From the NCBI RefSeq assembly GCF_000355905.1, contig NZ_APLF01000011.1, positions 1 to 64,000 of the forward strand: a stretch of DNA of 64,000 nucleotides, read 5' to 3'. The translations under genes and the position numbers were made by a program. The notes under the pieces were generated by a model. It worked only from the letters and a program-made list of their open reading frames with translations, was not told the origin of the DNA and did not search any database. Numbering within the stretch: the stretch's first letter is position 1; every line of letters starts with the position of its first letter. This DNA is from Psychroflexus gondwanensis ACAM 44. GTDB taxonomy: Bacteria; Bacteroidota; Bacteroidia; Flavobacteriales; Flavobacteriaceae. This document shows, piece by piece, positions 45,174 through 54,272 of this stretch.

Positions 45174-46544
45174 ATGAACACTATAAAAATCCATTTTTTA
45201 GGAGCTTCAGAAACAGTAACAGGATCTAAATTTCTATTGGAAACTCCTGAGCAAAACATACTTGTAGATTGTGGGATGTTTCAAGGTATAAAAGCCCTTA
45301 GAGAGCAAAATTGGCAGGACCTACCTTTTGAGGTTTCTTCAATTGACGTGGTCTTATTAACCCATGGTCACTTAGACCACACCGGTTATTTGCCAAGACT
45401 TGTAAAGCAGGGTTTTAAGGGCAAAATCATCGGGACCTTGCCTACGTTGGAAATTACTAAAATTATCCTGTTGGATAGTGCCAAGATCAATGAAGAAGAT
45501 ACAGAACGCGCTAATAAGGAAGATTATACCAAACACCATCCAGCTTTACCGTTTTATACCATAAAAGATGCGGAGCGGACTTTAAAGATGTTTAGCTCAA
45601 CAGAAAAAGATAAATGGTACACACTTTCAGAACATATAAAATTCCGATTCAAATATAATGGACATATCATCGGTGCCACTTTTATTGAGCTAGAGATGTT
45701 TGGTGAAATGTTTGTGTTTTCTGGAGATATAGGAAGACAAGAAGATTTGCTTCTTAGGCCTCCACAAAAGCCTCAACGAGCAGATTACCTGTTTTTAGAA
45801 AGCACCTATGGTAATAAGCTTCATCCAAGAGATAGTGTGTCTGAAAAACTTATAGAACTCATCAACAAAACAGTTCATAATAAGGGGATTTTGATTATTC
45901 CATCCTTTGCTGTCGAACGCCTCCAAACCTTAATGTTTCTGTTATGGAAGCTTCATGATGAACACCGAATTCCAAATATCCCCATTTTTATAGATAGCCC
46001 GATGGGTAATAATGTACTTGGTGTTTTTGAACGGTTTGCAGCTTGGCATAAAATTCCACCTGCCGAATTTTTTGCTATGAAACACCGAATGAATATTATA
46101 GCCTCCTATAAAGAAACTTGGGAAACTATAGATGACCCTAGACCCAAAATAGTGATTGCAGGCAGCGGTATGGTGACTGGAGGTAGAGTATTGACTTACC
46201 TTAAGCAGCTCGTCGATAAGAAAAATACAAGTATTTTATTGGTGGGATACCAGGCTGAAGGGACTCGTGGTCGACAATTGTTGGAGGGGGCTCATGAATT
46301 GAAATTCTACGGAAAATATTACGATGTAAATGCCGAAGTTCACCATATAGAGAGCTTGTCTGCCCATGCAGATCAGGCCGGTATTTTGGATTGGTTAAGC
46401 GAACTCAAAAACACTCCCAAACGTACATTTTTAATTCACGGAGAGCCTACAGCTCTTCAAACCCTTAAAGTTAAGATTCAGGATACTTTTTCTTGGGAAG
46501 TGACGATTGCAAAACACAATCAAGTTTTGGAAATTTCGGTCTAA
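45174..46544 (+). CDS. Beta-CASP metallo-beta-lactamase-fold hydrolase (RNA-processing type)
   Basis: A 456-residue MBL-fold enzyme. The metal motif is LTHGHLDHTG, followed by a beta-CASP insertion and the late motifs VFSGDIGR, LESTYGN, IPSFAVER, IAGSGMVTGGR and VHHIESLSAHAD, as in bacterial CPSF73-like RNases. It probably acts as an RNA endo/exonuclease. It starts right after the ATP-cone nuclease stop (TAAAATG), so the two are one unit. Confidence 0.9.
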   Translation: MNTIKIHFLGASETVTGSKFLLETPEQNILVDCGMFQGIKALREQNWQDLPFEVSSIDVVLLTHGHLDHTGYLPRLVKQGFKGKIIGTLPTLEITKIILLDSAKINEEDTERANKEDYTKHHPALPFYTIKDAERTLKMFSSTEKDKWYTLSEHIKFRFKYNGHIIGATFIELEMFGEMFVFSGDIGRQEDLLLRPPQKPQRADYLFLESTYGNKLHPRDSVSEKLIELINKTVHNKGILIIPSFAVERLQTLMFLLWKLHDEHRIPNIPIFIDSPMGNNVLGVFERFAAWHKIPPAEFFAMKHRMNIIASYKETWETIDDPRPKIVIAGSGMVTGGRVLTYLKQLVDKKNTSILLVGYQAEGTRGRQLLEGAHELKFYGKYYDVNAEVHHIESLSAHADQAGILDWLSELKNTPKRTFLIHGEPTALQTLKVKIQDTFSWEVTIAKHNQVLEISV

Positions 46545-46696
46545 ATCTTTTTAGAAAATCTCTTTATTTCCTTTTTAGTCGAAGAAGCTAAATTGCTTTT
46601 AGTAGTCTCAACAGATTATCTATAGCGGTTTAATTAATTCACCAGGTTGAATTGCTTTTTTAGTTCAATTGGTATTTCAGATAAGTGTCTCTAAAC

Positions 46697-46708
46697 TGAT
46701 AATTATCA
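46697..46708. promoter_or_regulatory. TGAT-N4-ATCA palindrome upstream of Hsp20
   Basis: TGAT-AATT-ATCA, centred about 71 bases before the Hsp20 ATG. A spacing of this order suits activation from a CRP-type site. Confidence 0.7.
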
Positions 46709-46773
46709 TTTTTAAACTACTGATTATAAGCTATTTTTAGGTAAACTAGTAGTAACCCTAAAATTTAAGCCTT

Positions 46774-47220
46774 ATGTCTTTAGTAAACTATAACAGTAGA
46801 AGAACTCCGTGGTTTAATGGCGGGGTTGAAAAATGGTTAGGAAATGAGGAGATCTTTCTCGACACTTTCTTCGACCGAAAAGCCAAATTGCCAGCGATGA
46901 ATATAAAGGAAAATCCTATTCATTTTGAAATAGAATTGGCCGTACCTGGCTTCGATAAGGAGGATATTGAAGTGAGCTTGGAGAACGATATCTTGCATAT
47001 TCGAGCAGAAAAGAAAAATGAAATGGAAGAGGAAAATGAAAATGGCTATACCCATAAGGAGTTTAGTTACCATCCCCTAAAGCCTAAACTTCAGATACCA
47101 AAATCGGTCAACCAAAACAAAGAAGTGAAGTCCAACTACAAAAATGAAGTGCTCAAACTCCAACTCACCAAAAATGAGGACGCTTCAAAACCAACTAAAA
47201 AGAAAATAGAGGTAGTCTGA
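46774..47220 (+). CDS. Hsp20/alpha-crystallin small heat shock protein
   Basis: A 148-residue sHSP. The alpha-crystallin domain runs from about residue 40 to 132 (FEIELAVPGFDKEDIEVSLEND, then LHIRAEKK), with a lysine-rich C-terminal tail; the usual G-x-L is replaced by NEVLKLQL. It is an ATP-independent chaperone. Its position in the Usp locus behind a TGAT-N4-ATCA site suggests control by the receiver-CRP protein rather than a heat-shock factor. Confidence 0.92.
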   Translation: MSLVNYNSRRTPWFNGGVEKWLGNEEIFLDTFFDRKAKLPAMNIKENPIHFEIELAVPGFDKEDIEVSLENDILHIRAEKKNEMEEENENGYTHKEFSYHPLKPKLQIPKSVNQNKEVKSNYKNEVLKLQLTKNEDASKPTKKKIEVV

Positions 47221-47284
47221 AAATATCTCATCGACATAAAAATATAAATGATGCTTTAAAAAAAAGCAGAGCAGAAGTTTTTCC

Positions 47285-47917
47285 ATGAGATATTTAATCG
47301 TTTTTATAAGTGTTTTAAGCTTCGCTACTTTTTTGATAGGGTGCCGTTCTGCGACACTTATCCATGATTATAAAAACCAAGATATCAAAAGTTTTCAGGC
47401 TAGTAGACTACTTGTCGTTGGGATTTCAGCAGATAAAGAGGCAAGGCAATTGTATGAAACAACACTGGTCGAATCTTTAAAAAAAGAAGGGGTAAATGCT
47501 TTAAAAAGCATCACCTTCTTTGAAAACTCCTTTACAGACCAAAAGCAATCTCTTCAACAACTTAAAGCCATTGAGAAAAAGTTACTTAGGGCTAGGGTTG
47601 ATGCCGTCTTATTTACAAAAATCACAAATCGAAAAGACAGAGTCACTTTGGTAAACGCTTATCAAAACTTCGCACAATCTTATCAAACCTTTAAAAATTA
47701 CTATTATAATAATCAAAGTGCTTACTTAGAGAATAAGCATGAACAAGTCTATACCATTGAAACCTCTCTTTTTTGTATTTGCCCCGGACAAGAGCGCGAA
47801 TTAATATGGCGAGGAGAGATGGAAGTTATAGAGAGCAAAAGACTAAGTCGAAATATACATCGCTATAAATCTTTACTTTTTAAAACCCTCAAGCAAAAAA
47901 AACTAGTATTGAACTGA
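47285..47917 (+). CDS. Lipoprotein of unknown function
   Basis: A 210-residue lipoprotein with signal FISVLSFATFLIGC (cysteine 20). The mature part alternates strands and helices (SRLLVVGISADKEARQLYETTLVESLKKEGVNA), similar to periplasmic proteins that begin with a regulated-turnover or CsgG-like fold, but I cannot name the family. The stop overlaps the start of the dehydrogenase gene, which indicates coupling. Confidence 0.7.
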   Translation: MRYLIVFISVLSFATFLIGCRSATLIHDYKNQDIKSFQASRLLVVGISADKEARQLYETTLVESLKKEGVNALKSITFFENSFTDQKQSLQQLKAIEKKLLRARVDAVLFTKITNRKDRVTLVNAYQNFAQSYQTFKNYYYNNQSAYLENKHEQVYTIETSLFCICPGQERELIWRGEMEVIESKRLSRNIHRYKSLLFKTLKQKKLVLN

Positions 47918-48906
47918 TGAATGTATTGATTTACAGTGCGAAGCCTTTCGAAATTTCCTTGATAAAAGAAGAGAATAAAGGTAGGTATGCAGTAAGCTTT
48001 ACAGAGAAACGGTTAAGCTTAGTTACCGCTAAGCTAGCTATGAACTATGATGCGATTTCAATCTTCTCTGCAGATGATGCTTCTTCTGAAGTCCTCGAAA
48101 AGTTAAAAGCTATGGGGATTCACTACATCACCTTGAGATCTACGGGACACGATAATATCGATTTGAAAAAGGCAAGGCAGTTAGGCCTTAAAGTGGCTAA
48201 TGTGCCAAGTTATTCCCCAAATTCTATTGCAGAACACGCTATAGCACTATGTTTGACTTTCAACAGAAAGATTGTTAAGGCACAACACCAAACCTTAGAA
48301 TATAACTTTCTCTTAGATGATTTGATTGGCTTCAATCTACATCAAAAAAAGGTGGGAGTAATGGGAACAGGGAGTATTGGTGAAGTGCTCATCAAAATAT
48401 TACATGGCTTTGGATGTTCTATTTTAGCAAATGATATACATAAAAATGAACAGTTGATAAAGGATTATAAGGTTCAATACGTCACTAAAGAAGTCATTGC
48501 TGAAAGCGCAGATATCATTTTTATATGTTTGCCTCTCAATAGTAATACTCGTTATCTTATTGATAAAGATTATTTGCATCAGTTGAAAAAGAAACCAGTT
48601 CTTATAAATATTGCGAGGGGAGCCATCGTGCATACAGAGGAACTTTTAAAAGCTTTGGACGCCAATGTGATAAGCGGTTATGCCACGGATGTATACGAAT
48701 TTGAACACGGGGTGTTTTTTTATGACCGTTCTAAGGAGATACCCGAAGATCCAATATTACACCAACTGCTTTGTCATTCTAAAACACTAGTCACCCCACA
48801 TCAAGGCTTTGCGACTAATGAAGCTTTACAAGCTATTATTTCAACAACTTTTAAAAACTTGAACGCTTGGGAAGCAGGAAAAGATTCTGCTTATGAATTG
48901 TCCTAA
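47917..48906 (+). CDS. D-2-hydroxyacid dehydrogenase (D-lactate dehydrogenase-like)
   Basis: A 329-residue NAD-dependent dehydrogenase. The cofactor motif GVMGTGSIGEVLI is at about residue 145, and the catalytic triad Arg (NIARGAIV), Glu (VYEFEHG region) and His (VTPHQGFATNEAL) can be seen. It probably reduces pyruvate to D-lactate, serving fermentation or redox balance under low oxygen. A paralog lies at 56.3 kb. It converges on the UspA gene, with overlapping stops. Confidence 0.9.
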   Translation: MNVLIYSAKPFEISLIKEENKGRYAVSFTEKRLSLVTAKLAMNYDAISIFSADDASSEVLEKLKAMGIHYITLRSTGHDNIDLKKARQLGLKVANVPSYSPNSIAEHAIALCLTFNRKIVKAQHQTLEYNFLLDDLIGFNLHQKKVGVMGTGSIGEVLIKILHGFGCSILANDIHKNEQLIKDYKVQYVTKEVIAESADIIFICLPLNSNTRYLIDKDYLHQLKKKPVLINIARGAIVHTEELLKALDANVISGYATDVYEFEHGVFFYDRSKEIPEDPILHQLLCHSKTLVTPHQGFATNEALQAIISTTFKNLNAWEAGKDSAYELS

Positions 48907-49745
48907 TTATCCTTGTGAAGAAATAGTAATGGGATAAGAGTTCCGTAAGCTAATTGCGAAGTGTCTGAGCCAAAGAATAAGCGCTTAAGGAAAGTTTCCT
49001 TTTCAATACTTACAGCATGAAGGTCTATTTTCAATAGTTGTGTAGTCGTATTTAAGACGATCAATCCAGGGATGGTGTTGAGGTGAAAGTAGGTGTAGGG
49101 ATAATCTTGAAAAAGCTTTTGGATACTTTGGTTATCTTCTTTTTCACTTGCTTCTGTTTGGCTGGTATCATCTAATTGGAGAACATTGAGTTGACACTTA
49201 TGCATAGTTAAGATGTCCTTGAAAATATCTATCCCCTTAAAGGTCAATTTCTCCTCATCTTGCATAGAGAATAAGACTTCTTTAATACTTGAGTATGAAT
49301 AATGTTCTGGGACCGTGAGTGTTGGGCAATCGACGTATCTTATCACTTGTAATGTATTACTCCCGAAAATCACCTCCGAGGCATCTGAGGCGCCGTTATT
49401 GCCCATTATGATGAGGTCTATAGCATTAAGCTCAACGGCTTGCTTGATGGCCGATACAAAATCATCATAATCAAACAATTCATGAAAAGTATAGGCTTGA
49501 GATTTGGTTTTTTTACTCAAAGCTTTGACTAAATTGTGAATTAAAGCTTTATTATTTTTTGAGATGCTGTCGTAAACGCTATCACTTTGTGAACCTGCAA
49601 CGAGATCCGCAGTGATGTATTCTGACGACTTTTGAATATTGAGGATGTAGAAATGGCACTCTTCATTTTCGAAAAATTTCATCGCATATTCTATTGCGTT
49701 CTTAGAATTTTTTGAAAAGTCTGTAGGTAAAAGGATGTTTTTCAT
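48903..49745 (-). CDS. Universal stress protein, two-domain
   Basis: About 280 residues. ATG 49745 (MKNILLPTDFSKNSKNAIEYA) is preferred; an in-frame ATG four codons upstream is possible. The first domain keeps the ATP loop MGNNGASDASEVIFGS. It is transcribed toward the dehydrogenase gene. A near-match TGAT-AATA-GTCA at 49798 lies at about the same distance from its start as the site in front of the 41.2 kb UspA gene. Confidence 0.92.
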   Translation of the reverse strand: MKNILLPTDFSKNSKNAIEYAMKFFENEECHFYILNIQKSSEYITADLVAGSQSDSVYDSISKNNKALIHNLVKALSKKTKSQAYTFHELFDYDDFVSAIKQAVELNAIDLIIMGNNGASDASEVIFGSNTLQVIRYVDCPTLTVPEHYSYSSIKEVLFSMQDEEKLTFKGIDIFKDILTMHKCQLNVLQLDDTSQTEASEKEDNQSIQKLFQDYPYTYFHLNTIPGLIVLNTTTQLLKIDLHAVSIEKETFLKRLFFGSDTSQLAYGTLIPLLFLHKDN

Positions 49746-49797
49746 TTGTTGAAACATTTATACTATATAAAAGTACTATTTAAAATTTAGCTACACA

Positions 49798-49809
49798 TGA
49801 TAATAGTCA
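49798..49809. promoter_or_regulatory. Near-match to TGAT-N4-ATCA upstream of UspA (49.7 kb)
   Basis: TGAT-AATA-GTCA, one base off the palindrome, about 46-58 bases upstream of the two possible starts of the UspA gene on the minus strand. Confidence 0.4.
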
Positions 49810-49856
49810 GTGAAGAATAGAATCTTAAATCGAAATTTGTCCTCAGTGTATAATGT

Positions 49857-49891
49857 AAAACCCAGGTAGAGTAGGTTCTACCTGGGTTTTT
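49857..49891 (-). terminator. Terminator after dabA
   Basis: A perfect 14-bp stem (49857-49870 with 49877-49890) with loop GTAGGT and T/A runs on both sides, so it can act in either direction. It lies about 100 bases beyond the dabA stop codon and upstream of the UspA gene. Confidence 0.85.
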
Positions 49892-49987
49892 GTATGATCC
49901 TTTGGAAAGTTTGGCTAATTCCAACATGGATCATAATTAACAAGAAATAACTCTGTAAAAAGGACATTCATAATAGAGGTTATTTTG

Positions 49988-52321
49988 CTAATTGAGGATT
50001 GCTTCTTGAGTCGAGGCAACCCAATTCATACCCTTTTGGTAACGAACGATAACATTTTTATCGGTTGGGTCCATCACCAAGAGGTAAATCCATTCATTAT
50101 CTAATAGGGATTTTAAATTTTCATTTTTGTTTAAAATTTCTTGTATTCTTTGCTTCGGAGCTTGAATTAAGACCGAAAGTCGCAGGGGTTGATGGTAGGC
50201 TTTTTCATCGGTTTCATTTACCGACTGCAGAGGAAGACCAATCTTTAGATCTCCGCCGTTTCCTTGGACTACCCCAAACTTACCCGTGATATTATGAGTA
50301 ATTTTAGAGCCTCCTCCGTAGGTTTCGTTATCGACAGATGAGAAATAATAGTGATTGTTGATCCATTGTGTAACGACCATAGGGCCTTGCATAATCCCTT
50401 CTAAGGCACCACCTGTTGTATCCAGTTCCCAGTTATAAGAATGAAGAAAACAATTGCCGTTCAAGTTCATCGTTTTGGTAAGTGAACGAGGACCTACAAT
50501 AAACCCTGCGTTTTTCGCTAAACCCCATTCTGGACGTGTTTCAGACCAATCGTTTGTTTTTTTATGTGCTGCCTTTACACTACCCAATCCTGAGCCTAAA
50601 CGCTCTTCAGTAGCAGTTTGCTGGGCACGTTGCAAATCGATTTTCAATCGATCTAATTTTTCTTTATGAGAGTTTGGAACTTCAGAATCGAACACTACGA
50701 TTTCATCTGTGGTGGTGTTGTGCTCTGCTCCAATGAAGACGGTTTCTTTTGGGATAGTGATTCCTTCTTCCTCTTTTAATAGAGTTCTAACTTCAGGAAG
50801 GTTAGCTAATTTAGCCAGCATTCTTGCATTATGCCTCCCTGGACTAGCTGCACAGGCGCCGCAATCCAAACTTGATCCAAATGGATTATTAGCTGAATGG
50901 CTGCCGTGTCCCACAAAAAGAACTAGTGGTGAAAACTGTCTCCATCCCATAAGAGCGAAGGCGGATTTTACAATAGCTACTTTTTCTTCTATGGGGATCC
51001 CATCGTCCGACGTATCTTTATTTTCAATGGGGTTGATCTTAGGCTCACAGCTCCCTTCGTGGGATAGTTTATTATCCTTATCAGGATGGTATAATTGTCC
51101 TGGAATTAGGGTGCGAGCAAGTAAAGAAATTCCATAAAAAACACCTGAACCTTCTACATAACCAAAAGCTGAGGGGAGCATGTTTTTCATGCGTTTCAAA
51201 AAGTAATCGGTGAATTTTTGGGTTTCCAGTCGTTTTTTATAGGCCGTCAATTCATGGCCTTTATCGGCTTGAGCAAATTCTGATACCGAATATGCAGAAT
51301 TTAAAATAGGAGGGCATGATTTTCTGATGATCTCATTATCCAAAGGCTTATAGTCCATGGCGATTCCAAAAAAACCTGCGTAACCGAAGGTTTCATAATG
51401 GCCTTTAGATTCCACGTTTCTCCGGATTAGCTCAGACCGGGTATCGATGCAGAACACAAGTTGAGCCTCTGGAAGGGCATTCACTTTTTTCTCTTTGGGT
51501 TTATTTTTCAGGCCAGTTTCTAGTTTGTTTTGCCAGCTTTTTTCCCAAGCTTTTAGCCAAACATAGGAGAGGTCTATTGAAGAATTCCTATTTTCTGGAT
51601 TGGGTTTAGTTGGAAGTATGTTGGCATCGATGTGGTTGGCTATCCATAAACGAACGGCTAAGTAATCTTCGAGCGTGATTTTACAATTTTGCTGCCAGAT
51701 CGAATTTTCTTCTGCTCTATATTTTATATATCCAGTCCAGCCAGGTAAAGCAGCTAAGTGACTTTGAATAATCGTAAGACACTCTTCTTCAGAATACTTT
51801 TCTAAAATTTGAAGCAGAACCTCTTCACTAGTTTTAGGAATTTCAGATATAGATCGCACACGAACTTGGTTATCGTATGGAATCAAGTGTCTCCAAGCAT
51901 CAAAAAAACCTTCGCTTTTATTGGGGAGTTCCCATTCTGCTAGCCCTTCATCGAGGAAAGCCATGAGCCATTTCAAAACCATCCGGTCCAAGTCGCCATT
52001 GGTATTTTGGGTTGGCTCGGACTTGTGAGAAGCCATTTCAGTAAGGCACTCTTCTGGAGATTGTTTTATATGATGTTCAGATAGAAGCGCGATTAATTCT
52101 TCGTTGTTTATTTCTCCTTGTTCCCAAGCTTCACGAAATACTGATGCCTTCGGGAAGGATTTCCCCCCGAGTAAGTGTTCAGCATCTCCTGCAGCTTTTT
52201 TGAAGTGAGCCTTCTCATAACCCGATAATGGATTTGAAGTCACAAAAGAATATAACGGCCAGGTTTTACCTACTACTCTGGAAGCTGTCTCAATCGTGTT
52301 TTGAAGCTGTTCTTTTGTCAT
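49988..52321 (-). CDS. dabA: DabA: inorganic carbon uptake subunit (DUF2309)
   Basis: A 777-residue DUF2309 protein, the beta-carbonic-anhydrase-like subunit of the DAB (also MpsB) bicarbonate/CO2 accumulating complex. The zinc and catalytic residues are recognisable: FCIDTRSE (Cys and Asp, about 289/291) and GHGSH...CGACAA with His and Cys 15 residues apart (about 472/487), the spacing known in DabA. With DabB it hydrates CO2 vectorially using the proton or sodium gradient. It starts four bases after the dabB stop. Confidence 0.94.
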   Translation of the reverse strand: MTKEQLQNTIETASRVVGKTWPLYSFVTSNPLSGYEKAHFKKAAGDAEHLLGGKSFPKASVFREAWEQGEINNEELIALLSEHHIKQSPEECLTEMASHKSEPTQNTNGDLDRMVLKWLMAFLDEGLAEWELPNKSEGFFDAWRHLIPYDNQVRVRSISEIPKTSEEVLLQILEKYSEEECLTIIQSHLAALPGWTGYIKYRAEENSIWQQNCKITLEDYLAVRLWIANHIDANILPTKPNPENRNSSIDLSYVWLKAWEKSWQNKLETGLKNKPKEKKVNALPEAQLVFCIDTRSELIRRNVESKGHYETFGYAGFFGIAMDYKPLDNEIIRKSCPPILNSAYSVSEFAQADKGHELTAYKKRLETQKFTDYFLKRMKNMLPSAFGYVEGSGVFYGISLLARTLIPGQLYHPDKDNKLSHEGSCEPKINPIENKDTSDDGIPIEEKVAIVKSAFALMGWRQFSPLVLFVGHGSHSANNPFGSSLDCGACAASPGRHNARMLAKLANLPEVRTLLKEEEGITIPKETVFIGAEHNTTTDEIVVFDSEVPNSHKEKLDRLKIDLQRAQQTATEERLGSGLGSVKAAHKKTNDWSETRPEWGLAKNAGFIVGPRSLTKTMNLNGNCFLHSYNWELDTTGGALEGIMQGPMVVTQWINNHYYFSSVDNETYGGGSKITHNITGKFGVVQGNGGDLKIGLPLQSVNETDEKAYHQPLRLSVLIQAPKQRIQEILNKNENLKSLLDNEWIYLLVMDPTDKNVIVRYQKGMNWVASTQEAILN

Positions 52322-52325
52322 TTTA

Positions 52326-53804
52326 TTACTTTTTGTAAGTGAGGACTGTTTTATGATGAGGCTGAGACAAGTTGAGCAGCTTAACGTAGAGCCATGGTAT
52401 TTTTCTGTACACTCCCAATTTCATAATAAAGAAACCGAGTAGGAAGATGATACCGAAAGTGATTTGTAACACGGTTAGAGAATGCGGGACTTCAATCATT
52501 GGCATTTCTATCATGATCGAGGTAACTACATTAAATAAAAGTGCATAAAGTCCTATCCCAGCTATAAATACTGCACTGGGTACTATTACTTTTTGTACAA
52601 ATGTGAGACTTTGTTCTTTCACAATATTGTAGGTGGCTTGCCCAACGGTAATGGCGACGATAAGCGTTAAAAATATACTGCTATCGGTTAAGTTGGTTTT
52701 TCCTGTAAGTAAAGTAAATAACCCAGCACCTAGCGCTCCGAAAATCAATACCACTACAATTTGCATTGGATTGATTTTAAGGTCTATTGGCTTTCGAGGG
52801 GCGTTATTTGCAATTTCTTCTCCAGAAGATAAAAATAGATAGGCTTTATAGAAGCCGTGTAAGATCAAGTGGACCACTGCAGCATTAAAAAAGCCGAGTC
52901 CGCATTGCATAATCATAAATCCCATTTGGGCGATGGTAGAACAAGCCAATTTCTGCTTAACATTTACCTGAAGTAATTTTGTGAACTGCGCTATGATAGC
53001 GGTCAGTCCTCCGATGATAAAAATAAGAGTTAAGGTGTTGGAGGCAATGACTACTGTGGAAAACAAGGCCAATAATATCCCCGAACCATTTACAAAACCT
53101 GCATGCATCAATGCAGAGGCTGGAGTTGGAGCAGTCATTGCAGAAAGCAGCCAACGGTGAAAGGGATAAATAGCCGACTGTATAATGGCAGCTGTGATGA
53201 TAAGTAGAGCGGCAATAAGAAGAAAATAAAAGGGTATTGACTCTAAATTATCGACAATGCCTGATAATGTATAGTGATTGGTTAAAAAGGCAAGCAAAAT
53301 AACCCCAATACTCAAAAGCAGCGTTCCTGCTAGGAAAAACTTTTGAGAAAACTTTTGAGCCTCTCTGGCCTCTCCCCAATCTGAATTGACGCCTATCAGT
53401 CTTGCCATAAAAACACCCATGGCAAACCAAGATAGCAATAGAGCTAAAATATGATTCGACATGACGAAGACCATAACAGACCCCGTAAATCCCAAACTTA
53501 ATAAGGTGAAGCGCTTGTGATACTTAAAGCCTTTGAGGTAATTTTTGGAATAAGTGCTTACAATTGCACTGAAAAAAGTGACAGTCGCCCAGATGAGAAG
53601 TGTAAATCCATTGATTCTGAAGGTATCAGTCCAATTCCATTGAGGTGTCTCGATCTGGTAATAGATAAGTGCACCCAAACTGGCTAGAAATAAGAGCCAA
53701 AGTAGGGGAGCAGCAATTTTAGAAATAACAGGATTTGAAGAGGTTTTAACAGGAGAGGTTAAAACTGATGGTGTTAGTGTGTTTGAGCTGGTATTCAAAG
53801 CCAT
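52326..53804 (-). CDS. dabB: DabB: NuoL-like membrane subunit of the DAB complex
   Basis: A 492-residue polytopic protein related to complex I NuoL / MrpA with about 13 helices. Typical proton-channel features include LLSAMTAPTPASALMHAGFVNGSG split over helices 7-8 and KLACSTIAQMGFM. Adjacency and order with dabA identify it as DabB and not a respiratory subunit. It drives the carbonic-anhydrase-like DabA with ion flux. Confidence 0.92.
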   Translation of the reverse strand: MALNTSSNTLTPSVLTSPVKTSSNPVISKIAAPLLWLLFLASLGALIYYQIETPQWNWTDTFRINGFTLLIWATVTFFSAIVSTYSKNYLKGFKYHKRFTLLSLGFTGSVMVFVMSNHILALLLSWFAMGVFMARLIGVNSDWGEAREAQKFSQKFFLAGTLLLSIGVILLAFLTNHYTLSGIVDNLESIPFYFLLIAALLIITAAIIQSAIYPFHRWLLSAMTAPTPASALMHAGFVNGSGILLALFSTVVIASNTLTLIFIIGGLTAIIAQFTKLLQVNVKQKLACSTIAQMGFMIMQCGLGFFNAAVVHLILHGFYKAYLFLSSGEEIANNAPRKPIDLKINPMQIVVVLIFGALGAGLFTLLTGKTNLTDSSIFLTLIVAITVGQATYNIVKEQSLTFVQKVIVPSAVFIAGIGLYALLFNVVTSIMIEMPMIEVPHSLTVLQITFGIIFLLGFFIMKLGVYRKIPWLYVKLLNLSQPHHKTVLTYKK

Positions 53805-53871
53805 TTATATAAATTTCAAGTTAAAGTTGAATATGAAAGTTGGGTAAAAGCTTTATCCTTTTTGTTTTAAG

Positions 53872-54180
53872 CTAATCGGCTATACTCAAATTCAAAATGC
53901 CGTTAATTTTTAAATTCTTTCCTTTTGCCTTTAGTTTAGCAATAAATTCTTCCGCAAGTCTTTTTTCTTTTTCCAATTCGTTTATGCGATTGCTTAACGG
54001 CTTTGGGTCATTGTTATGATCTCTTTCCCAAAGTTGCAGACCTTCTATCTTGTGGTAGTTGATTTTCTGGTTAATCAAAGCAGAGATAATGTCAGAAGCT
54101 TGAGAGGGTGTGAACTCGCCATCGACCAACTGGATGTTTTGTACTTTGACTTCCTTTGAAATTGTATTTTTTGTTTCCAT
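53872..54180 (-). CDS. Small helical protein ahead of dabBA, about 102 aa
   Basis: ATG 54180 (METKNTISKEVKVQNIQL) is chosen over an upstream frame start because it begins the conserved-looking part. It is a soluble protein with SQASDIISALINQKINYHKIEGLQLWERD and a coiled coil (RINELEKEKRLAEEFIAKLKA). It precedes dabB by 67 bases in the same direction and is divergent from the LysR gene. Function unknown, but its place suggests an accessory or regulatory subunit for carbon uptake. Confidence 0.7.
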   Translation of the reverse strand: METKNTISKEVKVQNIQLVDGEFTPSQASDIISALINQKINYHKIEGLQLWERDHNNDPKPLSNRINELEKEKRLAEEFIAKLKAKGKNLKINGILNLSIAD

Positions 54181-54240
54181 AGGTTTTGATGATAAAATGA
54201 TCACTGCAAATATTATATTTTTTAAACATTTATTTTTATT

Positions 54241-54248
54241 TATATTTG
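54241..54248 (+). promoter_or_regulatory. -7 promoter element of the LysR gene
   Basis: TATATTTG is a perfect TAnnTTTG Bacteroidota -7 element, 24 bases before the ATG of the LysR gene. The intergenic region of 92 bases must also hold the dabBA promoter and the LysR-binding site. Confidence 0.6.
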
Positions 54249-54272
54249 CAATGGTTTATATAAAAATTATTT

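Noticed and set aside
46640-46665. GG...GC pair upstream of Hsp20 as a second sigma-54 promoter
   Set aside because: The distance between GG and GC is seven bases instead of ten.
54181-54215. TGAT-N6-ATCA near the dabB/LysR intergenic region as another receiver-CRP site
   Set aside because: The spacing is six instead of four bases, which does not fit the CRP/FNR dimer geometry of the other sites.
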